From NCBI GenBank assembly GCA_963969495.1, contig OZ018331.1, forward strand, positions 153,000,684-153,064,683: a stretch of 64,000 bases of DNA, given 5' to 3'. Position numbers and translations under genes: made by a program. Below are positions 41,221 to 52,357 of the stretch, one piece after another. Under the pieces are notes generated by a model. The model ran no database searches. It was not told the DNA's origin and saw only the letters and a program-made list of their open reading frames with translations. Source of the DNA: Ceratothoa steindachneri (taxonomy: Eukaryota > Arthropoda > Malacostraca > Isopoda > Cymothoidae). Each line of letters starts with the position of its first letter. Positions within the stretch are counted from its first letter, which is position 1.

Positions 41221-42955
41221 ATAAGATCATAAGATCATAAGATCATAAGATGATTTAAAGTGAGATCACAGAGGCCTCCAGGGCCCTTCCAAGTGATGTC
41301 ACTGCGAACAATAGTACTTAGATCAATTTACATCTGATTTTTTATGCATGTCATATTAAATATGCGAGCAAGTCAGGAATATCAGAAGTATAGCCAAAGA
41401 ATTGGCACTTCCTTGTTATATGAATAATTATTATCAATACAAATAGTATATATCGTCAAAATAAGTACTAACTATACATAAATTATACAAATTCATATAT
41501 ATACCCACACATATATAAGTGGTCCTTATTATACAAGGCCTTTACTGTCCATATATTTATCCAGCTTCAATTTAAAGGACTTCAAGGTTGCTGAATCTAC
41601 AATTGTTTCTGGCAACTCGTTCCAAAGATTTACAATACGATTCCTGAACGAGTGTTTACCAATGTCGCTATTACAGTGGATTTTCTTTAATTTGAAGTAG
41701 TGACCTCGAGTTCTATTGTCATTATCAAAATTGAAAAAGTTGGATAATCTTACTTTATCCATACCTGTTATCATTTTGTAAACCTCTATTAAATCACCTC
41801 TTACGATCCGCCTTCTCACTGAGAACATTCCCAGTTTCTGCAGTCTTACAAAGTAAGGGAGTTTATGCAAACTAGGTATCAATTTGGTTGCTCTACGCTG
41901 TACACCCTCCAACATATCAAGGTCACGCTCATAGTGCGGTGACCATGCCTGAATGCAATATTCTATATGTGGACGAACATATGAGGTATACAATTTTTTA
42001 ATGACCTCCTTGCTTTTATAAGCAACATTTCTCTTAATTAGCCCCAACATTCGATTTGCCTTGTTCTTTGATTCTATGCAATTTGTTTTGCATTTTAGGT
42101 CATTTGTTATAATTACTCCCAAGTCCTTTTCTTCCTTTACTTTTTGCAACCAATGACCTTCAATTTCATAGGAGAAGTTTCTATTATTTTTACCAATATG
42201 TAGTGATTTACATTTATTATGGTTTAGCTTCATCTGCCATTTGTGGGCCCATGCAACAATTCTGTTTAAGCTTCTCTGGAGTGTTATGTTTCCATCCACA
42301 TTACCTACTGGAAAGTATAGTTTAACATCATCAGCAAACATTTGAGTTTTGCAGCCAAACCCAGTATCTATATCGTTAATATATAGGATGAAAAGCAGGG
42401 GTCCCATCACAGATCCCTGGGGAACACCGCTCTCAACCAGTTTCCATGTAGACTTAGTCCCATTTAATACAACTCTTTGTTTTCTTTTTGTTAACCAAAG
42501 TTTGATCCACTTCAAGACCCTTCCAGAGATGCCATAAGATTCCAACTTATGACAAAGTTTCCCATGAGGGACCCTGTCAAAGGCTTTACTAAAATCTATA
42601 TATAATACATCTATGTCTTTGTTACCTTTGTCAGACTGCTCAGTAACAAAGTTCATAAATTCTAGAAGGTTGGTAAGGCATGACTTCCCATTTTGAAAAC
42701 CATGCTGTGAATCACTAATATATTTGTTCACCTCCAAGAATTTTTTAATCTGGGTACTAATTAATCTTTCTAGTATCTTACCAGGTAATGATGTAAGGCT
42801 TATGGGTCTATAGTTTTCTACTTTCTTCTTGCAACCCTGCTTATGAATAGGTACAACATTGGCCTCTTTCCAGTCTTCGGGAATCTCAGAATATTTGAGT
42901 GAGCGATCAAATATGAATGTACTTTGCAAAGTAAACACCTCACTGAGCTAGTTCT
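41217..42955 (-). mobile_element. CR1-like LINE (E1), 5'-truncated
   Basis: Minus strand. The 3' end is a short ATAAGATC octamer array (41217-41250, plus strand), then a 3' UTR (41250-41528) and the RT ORF. 5' truncated at about 42955, so the endonuclease is absent. Confidence 0.85.
41529..42938 (-). CDS. CR1-like reverse transcriptase, C-terminal 469 aa (E1)
   Basis: One open frame from the RT fingers to the natural stop. Motifs: IPEDWKEANVVPIHKQG, NYRPISLTSLPGKILE, DVLYIDFSKAFDRVPHGKL (motif A), [20 protein letters not shown] (motif B), QMFADDVKLYF (motif C, FADD), LGVIITNDLK, SYVRPHIEYCIQAWSP and a C-terminal SFKLKLDKYMD tail. The best preserved LINE polymerase in the window. Lacking its N-terminus, it cannot be autonomous. 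The annotated start is only the first Met inside the truncated frame. Confidence 0.9.
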   Translation of the reverse strand: MFTLQSTFIFDRSLKYSEIPEDWKEANVVPIHKQGCKKKVENYRPISLTSLPGKILERLISTQIKKFLEVNKYISDSQHGFQNGKSCLTNLLEFMNFVTEQSDKGNKDIDVLYIDFSKAFDRVPHGKLCHKLESYGISGRVLKWIKLWLTKRKQRVVLNGTKSTWKLVESGVPQGSVMGPLLFILYINDIDTGFGCKTQMFADDVKLYFPVGNVDGNITLQRSLNRIVAWAHKWQMKLNHNKCKSLHIGKNNRNFSYEIEGHWLQKVKEEKDLGVIITNDLKCKTNCIESKNKANRMLGLIKRNVAYKSKEVIKKLYTSYVRPHIEYCIQAWSPHYERDLDMLEGVQRRATKLIPSLHKLPYFVRLQKLGMFSVRRRIVRGDLIEVYKMITGMDKVRLSNFFNFDNDNRTRGHYFKLKKIHCNSDIGKHSFRNRIVNLWNELPETIVDSATLKSFKLKLDKYMDSKGLV

Positions 42956-43104
42956 GCAGAAGCTGTAGGGGTAACGTGAAAGTTATGAGGAAAGAAAATT
43001 GGGAAATGATATAAGAACTTTTAATGAGTTAAACTTAATATGAGCAAAGAGAATGATAAAAGATTGGTAAATATGTAGATTATCGGCGCGAACGATGGGA
43101 TGTA

Positions 43105-43790
43105 CTATTTCGTCCGTGTTCCAAAATGTTTCACGTTTTTGTCGCTGACAGGGGTGGTCGCCAGAGTACGAAGAGCGCGCTGGGTCTTTTCTTTGAGGGG
43201 GGTGGTAAGCTGGACCTTCTTTGCCTTCAAGTCGATGTTCCATCCCAAGTAACTGAGCCTTTTACTAGGAACAGACACCGACTTGCGCCAGTTCACATTG
43301 GCCGAGCTTGTTTCGGCAAGTTTGAGGAATTTACGGAGGGCTTTCCTGGTGCCCACAGCCAGGACGTCATCCATATATGTAAAGGCCTTAACCCCAGCAG
43401 CGTGGGCCCACTGGTTTATGACCGTAGAGGTAACCATCTGCATGAGGAAAGGCGATCCACTGAAGCCCATTGGCAGGCGGGTGAATCTAAAGGATTCCTG
43501 GTTGACGCGGAGTCCAAACCAAGGCCTGGCTGCGGGGTGGAGGCGCAAATGATAGAAGCCGTCTTTCAAGTCAAGCTTGACGACCCATATCCCCTGCGTG
43601 TCGTTGAAAATGTTCTTAATTGAGGGAAGGGAGAAGGAGGGAGGCTCATAGGCCCAAGAGGCTGGCGACATGTCATAGATCAATCGGGCGCACCCGTTGG
43701 GTTTGGCGACGCCAAAGATTCTATGTGCACACCTAATGTGTCCGCCCTCCAGTATGCCCGCACCGAGGAGGTGGTTGATCCATGGCATGT
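43105..43790 (-). pseudogene. YMDD reverse transcriptase fragment (DIRS/Ngaro-like?)
   Basis: Minus strand, open for 227 aa. RIFGVAKPNGCARLIYDMSP, VVKLDLKDGFYHLRLHPAAR (motif A), FTRLPMGFSGSPFLMQMV (motif B), AFTYMDDVLAVGT (motif C with YMDD), SYLGWNIDLKAKKVQLTTPL (thumb). DLKDGFYHL with LPMGFS and YMDD fits DIRS/Ngaro-type or pararetrovirus-like polymerases better than the other RTs here. No tyrosine recombinase, capsid or protease is seen nearby. The C-terminus fades after VKHFG. Confidence 0.7.
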
Positions 43791-44084
43791 AGGATGACGA
43801 AGAAGCCGTCCAAAACGCCTTTAGTTATGAATACGTGAAAGTTGACCCTTTTGAGAGAACTGAGAGAGCCGACGCTTTTTCTTCTGCGCCGGAGCCTTTG
43901 TCATGAGACACGCAATATTAAATTTAGTGAAAACGATCACCTGGTTAACATAAAAGTTTAGCTAAGCAAATTATCCTTCTCTAGAAAAATTAATGAATAT
44001 TTTATATTTAAATTAATGATTGAAATATAGAATAATGAAAATGACAATGACATCAAACATAAATTATTATACTTAAGAGAGCAC
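43791..44084. other. No gene seen
   Basis: Spacer; the first about 110 bp may be upstream sequence of the YMDD element. Confidence 0.4.
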
Positions 44085-45672
44085 ATGGATGCAGGGATGA
44101 TGGTAAATGAGGAAATAATCTATAATTATAGAGTAGAGGAGCACATGGAAATGGTAATGAATATAAAGAGGTATATAAGACCGATGAAAGAGTACAGAAT
44201 AACAGGCGAGGAAGTACAAAAGGCATTGAATAGGATGAGAAGGAATAAAGCGGGGGGACCAGATGGACTGAGATCAAACCTGTATAAAAACTTGGAGAAG
44301 AGCCAAGTAGTGATAAAAAAATTAACGGAGATATACAATGACATACTGGAGAAGAGGAGAGATGTGGAGAAATGGAAAGTGACGAGAACAAAAATGATAC
44401 CTAAAGGGAATAAGCCAATGGAGGAAGAGTTGAGGCCTATTGCACTTGGAAATTGTTCAGGCAAAATATTTATGAATATTTTAAAGGAGAAGATTGAAGA
44501 GCACATCATGATAAATGAGGAGAGGAAGGAGGTCCAGGCAGGATTTACCAGAGGGGGCAGAGTAGAGGACAACTTAGTAATTCTGCAATATTGTATAGAG
44601 GAAACATACAAGAAAAAGGAAAGCCTGATAGTAACATCAATAGATTTTAGTAAAGCATATGACTCAATAAAAAGGGAAAAGGTAATAGAAGCATTAATGA
44701 AATATAAAGTAAATGAAAGGATAATAGACATCATAAGCAAAGTATACACAGGAGACAAAACAATTATGGAAATAAGTGATGAAGATAGGATCAAATTTGA
44801 AGTCTTAAGTGGCATAAAACAGGGATGCACGGCCTCTACTGTACTATTTAAACTAATAACATATTTAATATTAGAAGAAGTGGAAGAATGCAATGTAGGT
44901 TTTGAAAATGAGAAGTTCAAGTTGAGAATGCTTTACTTTGCAGATGATGGATTAATTTTGAGCAGGAACATAGAGGAGGCAAAACAGAACATCAAAAATT
45001 TTATAAGAATAAGTGGAAAATATGGGCTAAAGATAAACTTAAGAAGCAAAAGCAAAAATATTCTATTTAACATAAAAGGAAATGAACAACCAGAAGAAAT
45101 TGGAGGGGTAGGGGTAGTGACAGAAATAAAATACCTGGGAGTGTTAATTAATAAAGGAAGAAACTTTTTCAGGAGACAAAGGGAAGTAATGAAAGAAAAG
45201 GCAATTAGGATGGCAAATAATGCATACTCAGTAATAAAAAAGAGCTGTAATAAATTGATGGTAGGGAAGACCTTCTGGAAGGCAGTGGCATTGCCAGGAA
45301 TATTATATGGAGGAAAGGTGGTTGGATTTAGTAAACAAGAAATAGAAGAGCTCCAGAACCTTGAGAACAGAGCATGCAGAGTGATTTTAGGCGCAGGGCA
45401 GGGAGATGTGGTTGAGGTTTTAAGAGGAGAGATAGGGGCAACATCAATGGTAGCAAGGGTGATGAAGGGAAAGCTTACATATTACAGAAGCATAGTAACA
45501 GAGAAAGAACAAGTTAGAAATGAACTGATGAGAAGAATACTTGAGGACATGAGAGAAAAAGGATATTTTGGTTTTATGAATGAAGTGGAAAAATATAAAA
45601 AGGAATTAAAACTGAGGGAATCACAGATAGTAAAAATGAGCGAAGATGAGATGAAGAGGGAAGTGAATAAAT
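44085..45672 (+). CDS. LINE reverse transcriptase, second family (E2), truncated both ends
   Basis: Uninterrupted frame of 529 aa. Motifs: NKAGGPDGLRSNLYKN, RTKMIPKGNKPMEEELRPIA, VQAGFTRGGRVEDNLVILQY, VTSIDFSKAYDSIKREKVI (A), LSGIKQGCTASTVLFKLITY (B), MLYFADDGLILSRNIEEA (C). After the thumb: SCNKLMVGKTFWKAVALPGI and RACRVILGA. Shares this architecture with the minus-strand element at 61360-63990. The clade is not assigned. The endonuclease and the C-terminal zinc-knuckle region are missing. It ends exactly where the 3' tail of CR1 element E3 starts. Confidence 0.85.
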
Positions 45673-45935
45673 AAGAACATAAGAAGAATATAAGAAAAGA
45701 AGGAGACTGCAAAAGACCATTCATGGCCTACACTTGGCAGCTCCTGTTCCAGTCAACACACAAAAGATCTCTTACCAGAGAAAAGTCATCAACATTGTCA
45801 CCCTTTACAGGAGTTCGTCAGATCTAATCTACAATATACATAAATGCATCCAGAGGATTATGTCCATTCATGCAACCGCAAAATATAATCTCCCCACTCC
45901 TTAGAAACATATATACATATGTACATAAAAAAAAG

Positions 45936-48640
45936 TCAGTCCCATCTAGCAGCTTCATCCATATATTTATCTAATCTAAACTTAAAACTACCCAGAGAGG
46001 AGGCTTCTATCACATGTCTAGTGAGCCTATTCCATTCATCTACCACACGATTTGTAAACCAATTCCTCCCAATCTCCTTCCTAAACCTATACTTATGAAG
46101 CTTAAACCCATTGCTACGTGTCCTGCCATGTTCACTAAGTATAAGAACCTTACCCAGATCCCCTTTATTATATCCTTTTACCCATTTGAAGACTTCAATC
46201 AATTCCCCTCTGACTCTTCTCCTTTCCAATGTATGTAGATTTAGTTTTCTGAGCCTTTCGCCATAAGGTAAGTTCCTTAGCCCACCAATCATCTTTGTCA
46301 TCCTTCTCTGCACAGACTCAAGCAAATCAATATCCTTCCTATAATATGGTGACCAAAATTGTACTGCATAGTCTAGATGAGGCCTAACTAGCGCCAGATA
46401 CAGTTTTAGAATGACTTCAGCACTCTTATTGCTTACACTCCTCCTAATGAATCTCAATATCCTATTAGCTTTATTCTTAACATTTAGGCATTGCTTTCTA
46501 GGACGAAGGTCTGAACTTACCAAAATACCCAAGTCCCTCTCACAATCGGTCCTCCCTAAAATTCTCCCATTTAATTTATAACTATTCAATGGATTATTTC
46601 TACCTATACTAAGTAGACTACATTTGTCTATGTTAAACTTCATTTGCCATTTCTCGGCCCAATTGGACAGAATGGTCAATTCCTCCTGCATTACAACAGC
46701 ATCAGAATCAGCCTTAATGGCCCTACCTAGCTTAGTATCATCAGCAAATTTACTCAGGTCACTACTTATACCTATGTCAAGATCATTAATATAAATTAAG
46801 AATAGCAAGGGACCCAAAACAGATCCTTGCGGAACTCCACTGCTAACACCCCCCCCACTCAGATTTAACTCCATCTATACTAACTCTTTGCTGTCTGTCA
46901 CCAAGCCATGACTGAATCTACCTAAATATACTGCCATCGATCCTGTGTGCTTTAACTTTGCTCAGAAGCCATAAGTGTGGCACTCAATCAAAAGCCTTAC
47001 TAAAGTCCAAGTATAAAATATCATAGTTTTCATCATTATCTGCTGCTTCATACACCTTACTATAAAAAGACAGAAAATTAGTCAGACAGGATTTACCCTT
47101 ACTAAAGCCATGCTGTGATTCTTTTATCAACTTATGCTTATCCAAGTGATCTCTAATATTCCTTGCTATAATAGATTCCATAATTTTTCCTACCACTGAT
47201 GTCAAACTTACTGGTCTGTAATTAAACATATTTGTTTTATCCCCTTTCTTAAATATAGGTATCACATTGGCTTTCTTCCATGCCACTGGCACAATGCCAC
47301 TCTCCAATGATTTTCTAAAGATGCATGCTAGGGGCTCACTTAACACATCCTTACATTCTTTCAAAATTCTAGGAAAGACCTCATCAGGACCAGGTGCTTT
47401 ACTACTTTTGATTTTATCAATTTCCTTTGTCACTATCTCCTTTGTGATTAAGATATCCTTTAATTTCTCTTCATCATAACCCCAAAAGATCATTGACACC
47501 TCAGGTATATTTAGAGTATCCTCCTGTGTAAATACTGAGAGAAAAAAGTCATTTAGCATTCCAGCCATTGAGGCCCTATCACTCACTAATTCTCCATTGG
47601 AATCTATAAGTGGGCCTATTTTATCTCTAACCTTAGTTTTATATAATTGATAAAAACTTTTAGGATCTTCCTTTGCCCTATTTGCCACTTTAATTTCATA
47701 ATTTCTCCTTGCTACTCTAATTATCTTTTTAACATCTCTTGCTAGTTCATTATATCTCTGCCTTAAGTGATCCTCTTCATTTTTTATTTTCCTAAAAATG
47801 CCCTTTTTAATGCCAATATAATGCTTAATTTTATCTGTTATCCATTTTGGGTCATTATTTTTAGTCCTAATCTCCTTATATGGAATGTTAATCATCTGAC
47901 CTGTAATTAATTGCTCAATTATTCTTTCATACTCTTCAATTGTAATCTCTTCCTCCTGGTGATTATTGTCTCCACTAACTGATGTCATTGAATCTATTCC
48001 TGATTTGATTTCATTCCCTGGTTTCTGTACAACTTCCTCCAGGTAAGTCCTTAGCCCATTATAATTTGCTCTTCTAAAGTCAGGAATTTTAACATTGTTC
48101 ATGCTACTATCAATACCATTCCATTTCATCTTGAATCTAATTTCACAATGGTTACTATTACCCAAATTTCCTCCAATCTCAGTATCCTTAATAACTTCTT
48201 ACCTATTTGTCAGAACTAAATCCAGTATATTATTACCTCTAGTGGGTTCGTTAATTATCTGCCTCAGAAAATTATCTTAGACAACATTCAAAAATTCCTC
48301 AGCCTCCTGATCACCCACAAGAGCTTCCCAGTCTATATTTCTGTAATTAAAATCGCCCATTATACACACATGCTTACTTCTACATGCCCGTTCAATCTCC
48401 TGCCAAAGAAGATTTGAAGCTTCCTTACTAAGATTTGGTGGTCTGTATAATAATCCTAAGACAAGCTTGTTTTTACCTTCCTTTACATTTAGCCATAATG
48501 ACTCTGTGTTATCTAATTTAATTGTACTGTTTACACAACACTGGAGATTATCTTTAATATAAATAATAACCCCTCCTCCTCTCTTCCTATTCCTATCTGT
48601 ATGGAATATCTTAAAGCCCTCAATCTCAACCTCAGGTTTA
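45936..48640 (-). pseudogene. ORF2 of E3: endonuclease C-part, linker and RT
   Basis: Endonuclease: FKPEVEIEGFKIFHTDRNRK, LVLGLLYRPPNLSKEA, CIMGDFNYRNIDWEAL (GDFN). In-frame stops follow at about 48277 (VV*DNFL) and 48199 (TNR*EV), then an SNHCEIRFK segment. Linker and RT: VIPIFKKGDKTNMFNYRPVS, ILYLDFSKAFD then a stop near 46984. It resumes at [20 protein letters not shown] and KFADDTKLG (FADD), ending DKYMDEAARWD at 45936. Gene order is normal for CR1. Confidence 0.88.
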
Positions 48641-48641
48641 A

Positions 48642-49021
48642 AGTAACATAACATAACATAACATAACATAACATAATTACACGGATGACAAAAGCCACAA
48701 GGGCCTATCAAAGGTCATCCGCCTCCGTCAAAACCCACCCACAAAAAGCACCATCACCAGGGGAAGACAAAATCAAAGTCCCCCACAATATAATATAACG
48801 GATGACAAAAGCCACAAGGGCTCATCATAGGTCATCCGAGTCAAGCGGCCTCTTTTTCAAGGCACCCAAACTCCCAGGAAAACTACATCCAGAGGATTGC
48901 ATCCAGAAACAAGGGTATCACCAATCAAGGCTTGTCAAGAACTAAATCATGCAGCTATAGATATATACAAACAATATTAATATATACAAAACTTAGGAAC
49001 CATCACAACCTTCCCTTCCCA
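48642..49021 (-). mobile_element. Truncated CR1 3' UTR inserted in E3
   Basis: Plus-strand ATAACATAACATAAC array (48642-48676) followed by gatgacaaaagccacaaggg twice. Same sequence as the 3' UTR of E6 (52358-52690) and E8 (59064-59340). Coding sequence is absent. Inserted between the DLAG and FKPEVE codons of the E3 endonuclease. Confidence 0.85.
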
Positions 49022-49417
49022 TAAACCTGCCAAATCAAGCCATGACTCTGTTATCGCAATTATATCAAAATTCTCTTCACTCGCTAACGCTCTTAAGAGA
49101 TTATCTTTAATATAAATAATAACCCCTCCTCCTCTCTTCCTATTCCTATCTGTATGGAACATCTTAAAGCCCTCAATCTCAACCTCAGGTTTAAAGTGAT
49201 TACCTGCCAAATTAAGCGATGACTCTGTTATCGCAATTATATCAAAATTCTCTTCACTCGCTAACGCTCTTAAGAGATCTATCTTATTCCTTATACTCTG
49301 ACCATTTGTGTAGTATATTTTTAAGGTCTTTTTATTATTCCCATCTTCATTGCATAGTGCTTCTTTATTCCTAGTTATCTGCTCATTCACTTGTGCATTA
49401 GTCCCCCTATAACGCAT
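49022..49417 (-). pseudogene. Endonuclease N-terminus of E3 with tandem duplication
   Basis: KIYYTNGQSIRNKIDLLRAL begins the EEP domain. ASEENFDIIAITES appears twice, and FKPEVEIEGFKMFHTDRNRK is also repeated relative to 48640. In DNA terms a unit (49202-49277 plus 49101-49198) of about 176 bp is tandemly repeated. A stop-free frame is retained across the duplication. Confidence 0.8.
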
Positions 49418-49515
49418 CAGTTTGCCCTCCCCCCTAGCTATTCCTCTATCTCTGCATCCATTCCATTTCCTACACCTGCCCTCTATTCCTGTTATTCCCT
49501 TACCCCTAACAGCTT

Positions 49516-49895
49516 CTAGTTTCCCACCCGTAAGGACCTAATCACACTATCCAGCTCCCCCCATAAAACCACAACACCTGCCCGAATAAGCTGGAGCCCA
49601 TCCATCGCATACAACCTCCTATTCCTGTAAAACCCACCCCAGACATCTACAAACACCAATCCTAACTCCTCACACAGTCCTTTCACAAATTCATTCAAAC
49701 CAATTGCACACGACAACCATTCTACCCCCACATCCAATCTCGGAAGCACACCAGAAACAACACCTTTTACCCTGCTTTTACTCATCCTTTCAACTAACCT
49801 TTTATACTGCTCACGTAACTCACATGTACCCACCTTCTTTACATCATTCACTCTCACATGCGTAATCACAACTGCATCCCTCTCACACCCAGAAA
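49516..49895 (-). pseudogene. ORF1 esterase (SGNH-like) domain of E3
   Basis: [16 protein letters not shown] (G-N-D block, Gly/Asn replaced by Val), GVVSGVLPRLDVGVEWLSCA, GLVFVDVWGGFYRNRRLYAM, DGLQLIRAGV. This is the esterase domain known in ORF1 of CR1-like elements. The catalytic DxxH block is DGLQL, so His is replaced by Gln. The N-terminal GDS serine block is beyond the truncation. Inactive. Confidence 0.7.
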
Positions 49896-49904
49896 CCAGT
49901 ACAA

Positions 49905-50711
49905 CAGAGAGTTGTACTGAATGGAGTGAGGTCAGAGTGGTGGAATGTTATTAGTGGCGTACCTCAGGGATCAGTTTTAGGCCCTTTATTATTTATAATC
50001 TATGTAAATGATCTTGGGCAAGGTGTAAATAGCAAAGTGTCAATTTTTGCTGATGACACTAAATTGGCAGCTGTAGTCAAAGAGGTTGAGGGTAGCTTTA
50101 AAGTGCAGGGTGACTTAAATAAGTTATTAGCTTGAGCTCAGAATTGGCAGATGACTTTTAACCTTAATAAATGCAAAGTTATCAACATGGGGAGAGATAA
50201 TAGGGAATTTAGCTATGAGATGGATGGGTATTGGCTTAATTCAGTTGAAGATGAGAAGGACTTAGGAGTAGTAGTAGATAGGTCACTGAAATTTTCAAAG
50301 CAGTGTATTGAGGCAAAAAATAAAGCAAATAGGGTGCTAGGTTACATTAAAAGGAATGTTAGCTACAAGAGTAAAGAGGTTATCTTTAAACTATATAACT
50401 CTTATGTCAAGCCACATTTAGAGTACTGTATACAGGCATGGTCACCACATTTTAGACATGATATAAACTTATTAGAGTCAGTACAAAGGAGGGCAACAAA
50501 AATAATACCATCCCTGAAGTACCTGGAATATGAAGATAGAGTGAGTGTATTAAATATGTTTTCATTTGAAAGAAGGTGTGTGAGGGGAGATATGATTGAG
50601 CTTTTTAAAATATTTTTTGGGAGGGATAAATTGGATTTCAGCAAGTTATTTGAGTTAGAAGATAGTAATAGAATTAGAGGCCACCACTTAAAGATTAAAA
50701 AACAGAGGTAA
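49905..50711 (+). pseudogene. CR1-like RT fragment (E4)
   Basis: QQRVVLNGV start, [20 protein letters not shown] (B), [13 protein letters not shown] (C). TGA at 50133-50135 stands where the related copies have a Trp codon (SWAHKWQM). Then MTFNLNKCKVINMGRDN to the stop in KIKKQR. 5' and 3' truncated. Same family as E6 and E8. Confidence 0.88.
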
Positions 50712-52170
50712 CAACAAGGAGTAACAAGGAAAGGAAGTACCCTAGGAGACCTTACGGTCCATTCAAAGAGGGTACCTTTGGACTAGCAATCCAGCAGTCA
50801 CATGGCTGCTCAATTGTTTTGCGTCCCTAAACGGACACTTTTAAAGACCTTGTCTAGTCTTGACTTGAACTGGTCAACAGATTCACTGTTGACAACTTCC
50901 ACTGGAAGTGCGTTCCACTTACCGCAGATACTGTAAGTGAAAAAATTTCCACACAGATTGCGGTTGTAACGCTTCAGTTCAAGTTTGAAGCCGTGATTGC
51001 GCGTTCTGTTCTCACTCAGTGTGAAAATATGACGGTAGTCAACATTGTCGAACCCTCAAAGTATTTTCAAAACTTTGATGAGCTGACCACGCAGTCTATG
51101 GGTTTCCAGCGAAAACAGATCTAATTCCCTTAGTCTATCCTCATAACTTTTATGTCGGATAGAGGGAATCAGCGTGGTTGCCCTGGCTTGTATGCGTTCC
51201 AATCTCGCGATGTCCTTTCAAAATGAAGGACTCCAAAATTGTACGGTATACTCCAGGTGCGGTCGGACAAGTGAGTTGTACCACTCCCCAATCTTCCCAA
51301 GATCTTCTTGCAGGCGGGCAGTATTTCCATCCTTTGCAACGTTCATACCAAGCTTGGTATCATCGGCAAATTTGGAAATTTTGGCAACCATGTCACCGTC
51401 CATGTCATTGACGTAAATGATGAATAGTAGTGGTCCCAGGACAGAACCTTGAGGCACCCCGCTAGTAACGGGCACCCACTCAGAAGCCTGTCCATTCACC
51501 ACCACCCGTTGCCGTCTGCCACTTAGCCAGTTCTCGATCCAGCTGGCTACTTTTCCGTCTTTTTTCAGCGCTCGCACTTTCCGGAGAAGGCGGCGGTGTG
51601 GTACCTTATAAAAGGCTTTCTGAAAGTCTAAGTACACCACATCCACCGCCTTGTCCCGATCGTGCTCATTGAAGACGAAGTGGAAGAATTCCACAAGGTT
51701 CGTCAGGCATGACCATTGCCTTCGGAAGCCGTGCTGGGAACTCCTGAGTAGCAGTTTTGACTCTAAATACGACGTCGTTTTGTCCACCATCATACTTTCA
51801 ATGAGTTTACTGACTATCGAAGTCAGACTGATATGTCGGTAGTTTGACGGTTGGCTACGGTCTCCTTTCTTGAAGATAGGAGTCACCTCCGCTTCACGCC
51901 AGTCTCGAGGAACGCATTCAGTCCGGATTGACATGTTGAAGATTGCGCTCAGGTGTCGTGACACTTGATCGCGCACTTCTTTCAACACTTTAGGTAGAAA
52001 CCCATCCGGGCCAGGTGACTTATTCATCATTAGGTCACTGATCTTCTTTTTTATTTCCCCTTCGGTGAAGTCCATATCCTCCAGCTTTTACCCCAAGTAG
52101 CAATCCATTGGCTGGGGGATGGGACCACACTCTTCAGTAAACACTGAAGAGAAGTAGTCATTGAAGAGGT
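50712..52170 (-). mobile_element. CR1-like LINE (E5), 5'-truncated
   Basis: The 3' terminus has aaggagtaacaagg-type direct repeats (50712-50735). The coding part ends with a C-terminal segment (to about 51215) in several frames, then RT upstream. A separate CR1 family from E3 and E6, more G+C-rich. Confidence 0.8.
51218..52170 (-). pseudogene. RT of E5 with internal deletion
   Basis: LFNDYFSSVFTEECGP precedes a stop near 52090, then an open 285-aa frame: NKSPGPDGFLPKVLKE, VTPIFKKGDRSQPSNYRHIS, VVYLDFQKAFYKVPHRRLL (motif A; usual FDKVPH is FYKVPH), [20 protein letters not shown] (B), KFADDTKLG (C). LGKIGEW is joined directly to YNSLVRPHLEYTVQFWSPSF, so about 80 residues between the palm and the YxxLVRPHLEY motif are deleted in frame. 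Confidence 0.85.
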
Positions 52171-52171
52171 T

Positions 52172-52357
52172 GATTGAAAAGGTGAAAGAAAGTAGAATGA
52201 AAGGTGTTGTGACAGGTGTGCCTTCCAAGAATGGATGTTGGGGTAGAATGGATGTCTCGTGTGATTGGGCTAAATGATTATGTGAAGAGGATGCGTGAGA
52301 TGGAAGGTGACATGTTTGTGGATGTGTGGGATAGGTTTGTTGGAATGAAAGAAATGT
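52172..52357 (+). pseudogene. CR1 ORF1 esterase fragment
   Basis: KGVVTGV, frameshift, LPRMDVGVEWMSRVIGLNDY then FVDVWDRFVGMKEMY: the middle of the esterase domain, plus strand. It is cut by the 3' tail of E6 at 52358. The DGVHL block at 54390 on the other side of E6 might be its continuation. Confidence 0.65.

Larger units (their letters stand above)
45673..49897 (-). mobile_element. CR1-like LINE (E3), nearly full length
   Basis: Minus strand. The 3' tail has ATAAGAAC-type repeats (45673-45700), then 3' UTR, RT, EN-RT linker, endonuclease and ORF1 esterase up to about 49897. It is interrupted by a truncated CR1 3' UTR (48642-49021) and carries a tandem duplication in the endonuclease. Several in-frame stops. 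Confidence 0.85.

Noticed and set aside
40855..41230. Minus-strand ORFs opposite the PHD fragment
   Set aside because: Antisense shadows of a Lys/Glu-rich linker; the plus frame has the Cys/His pattern.
43126..43623. 165-aa plus-strand ORF
   Set aside because: Antisense of the YMDD RT fragment.
44126..44920. 264-aa minus-strand ORF
   Set aside because: Exact antisense of an intact LINE RT with FADD.
48640..48680. Short regular repeats as a CRISPR array
   Set aside because: ATAAC pentamers are the CR1 3' tail; no spacers, and the DNA is eukaryotic.
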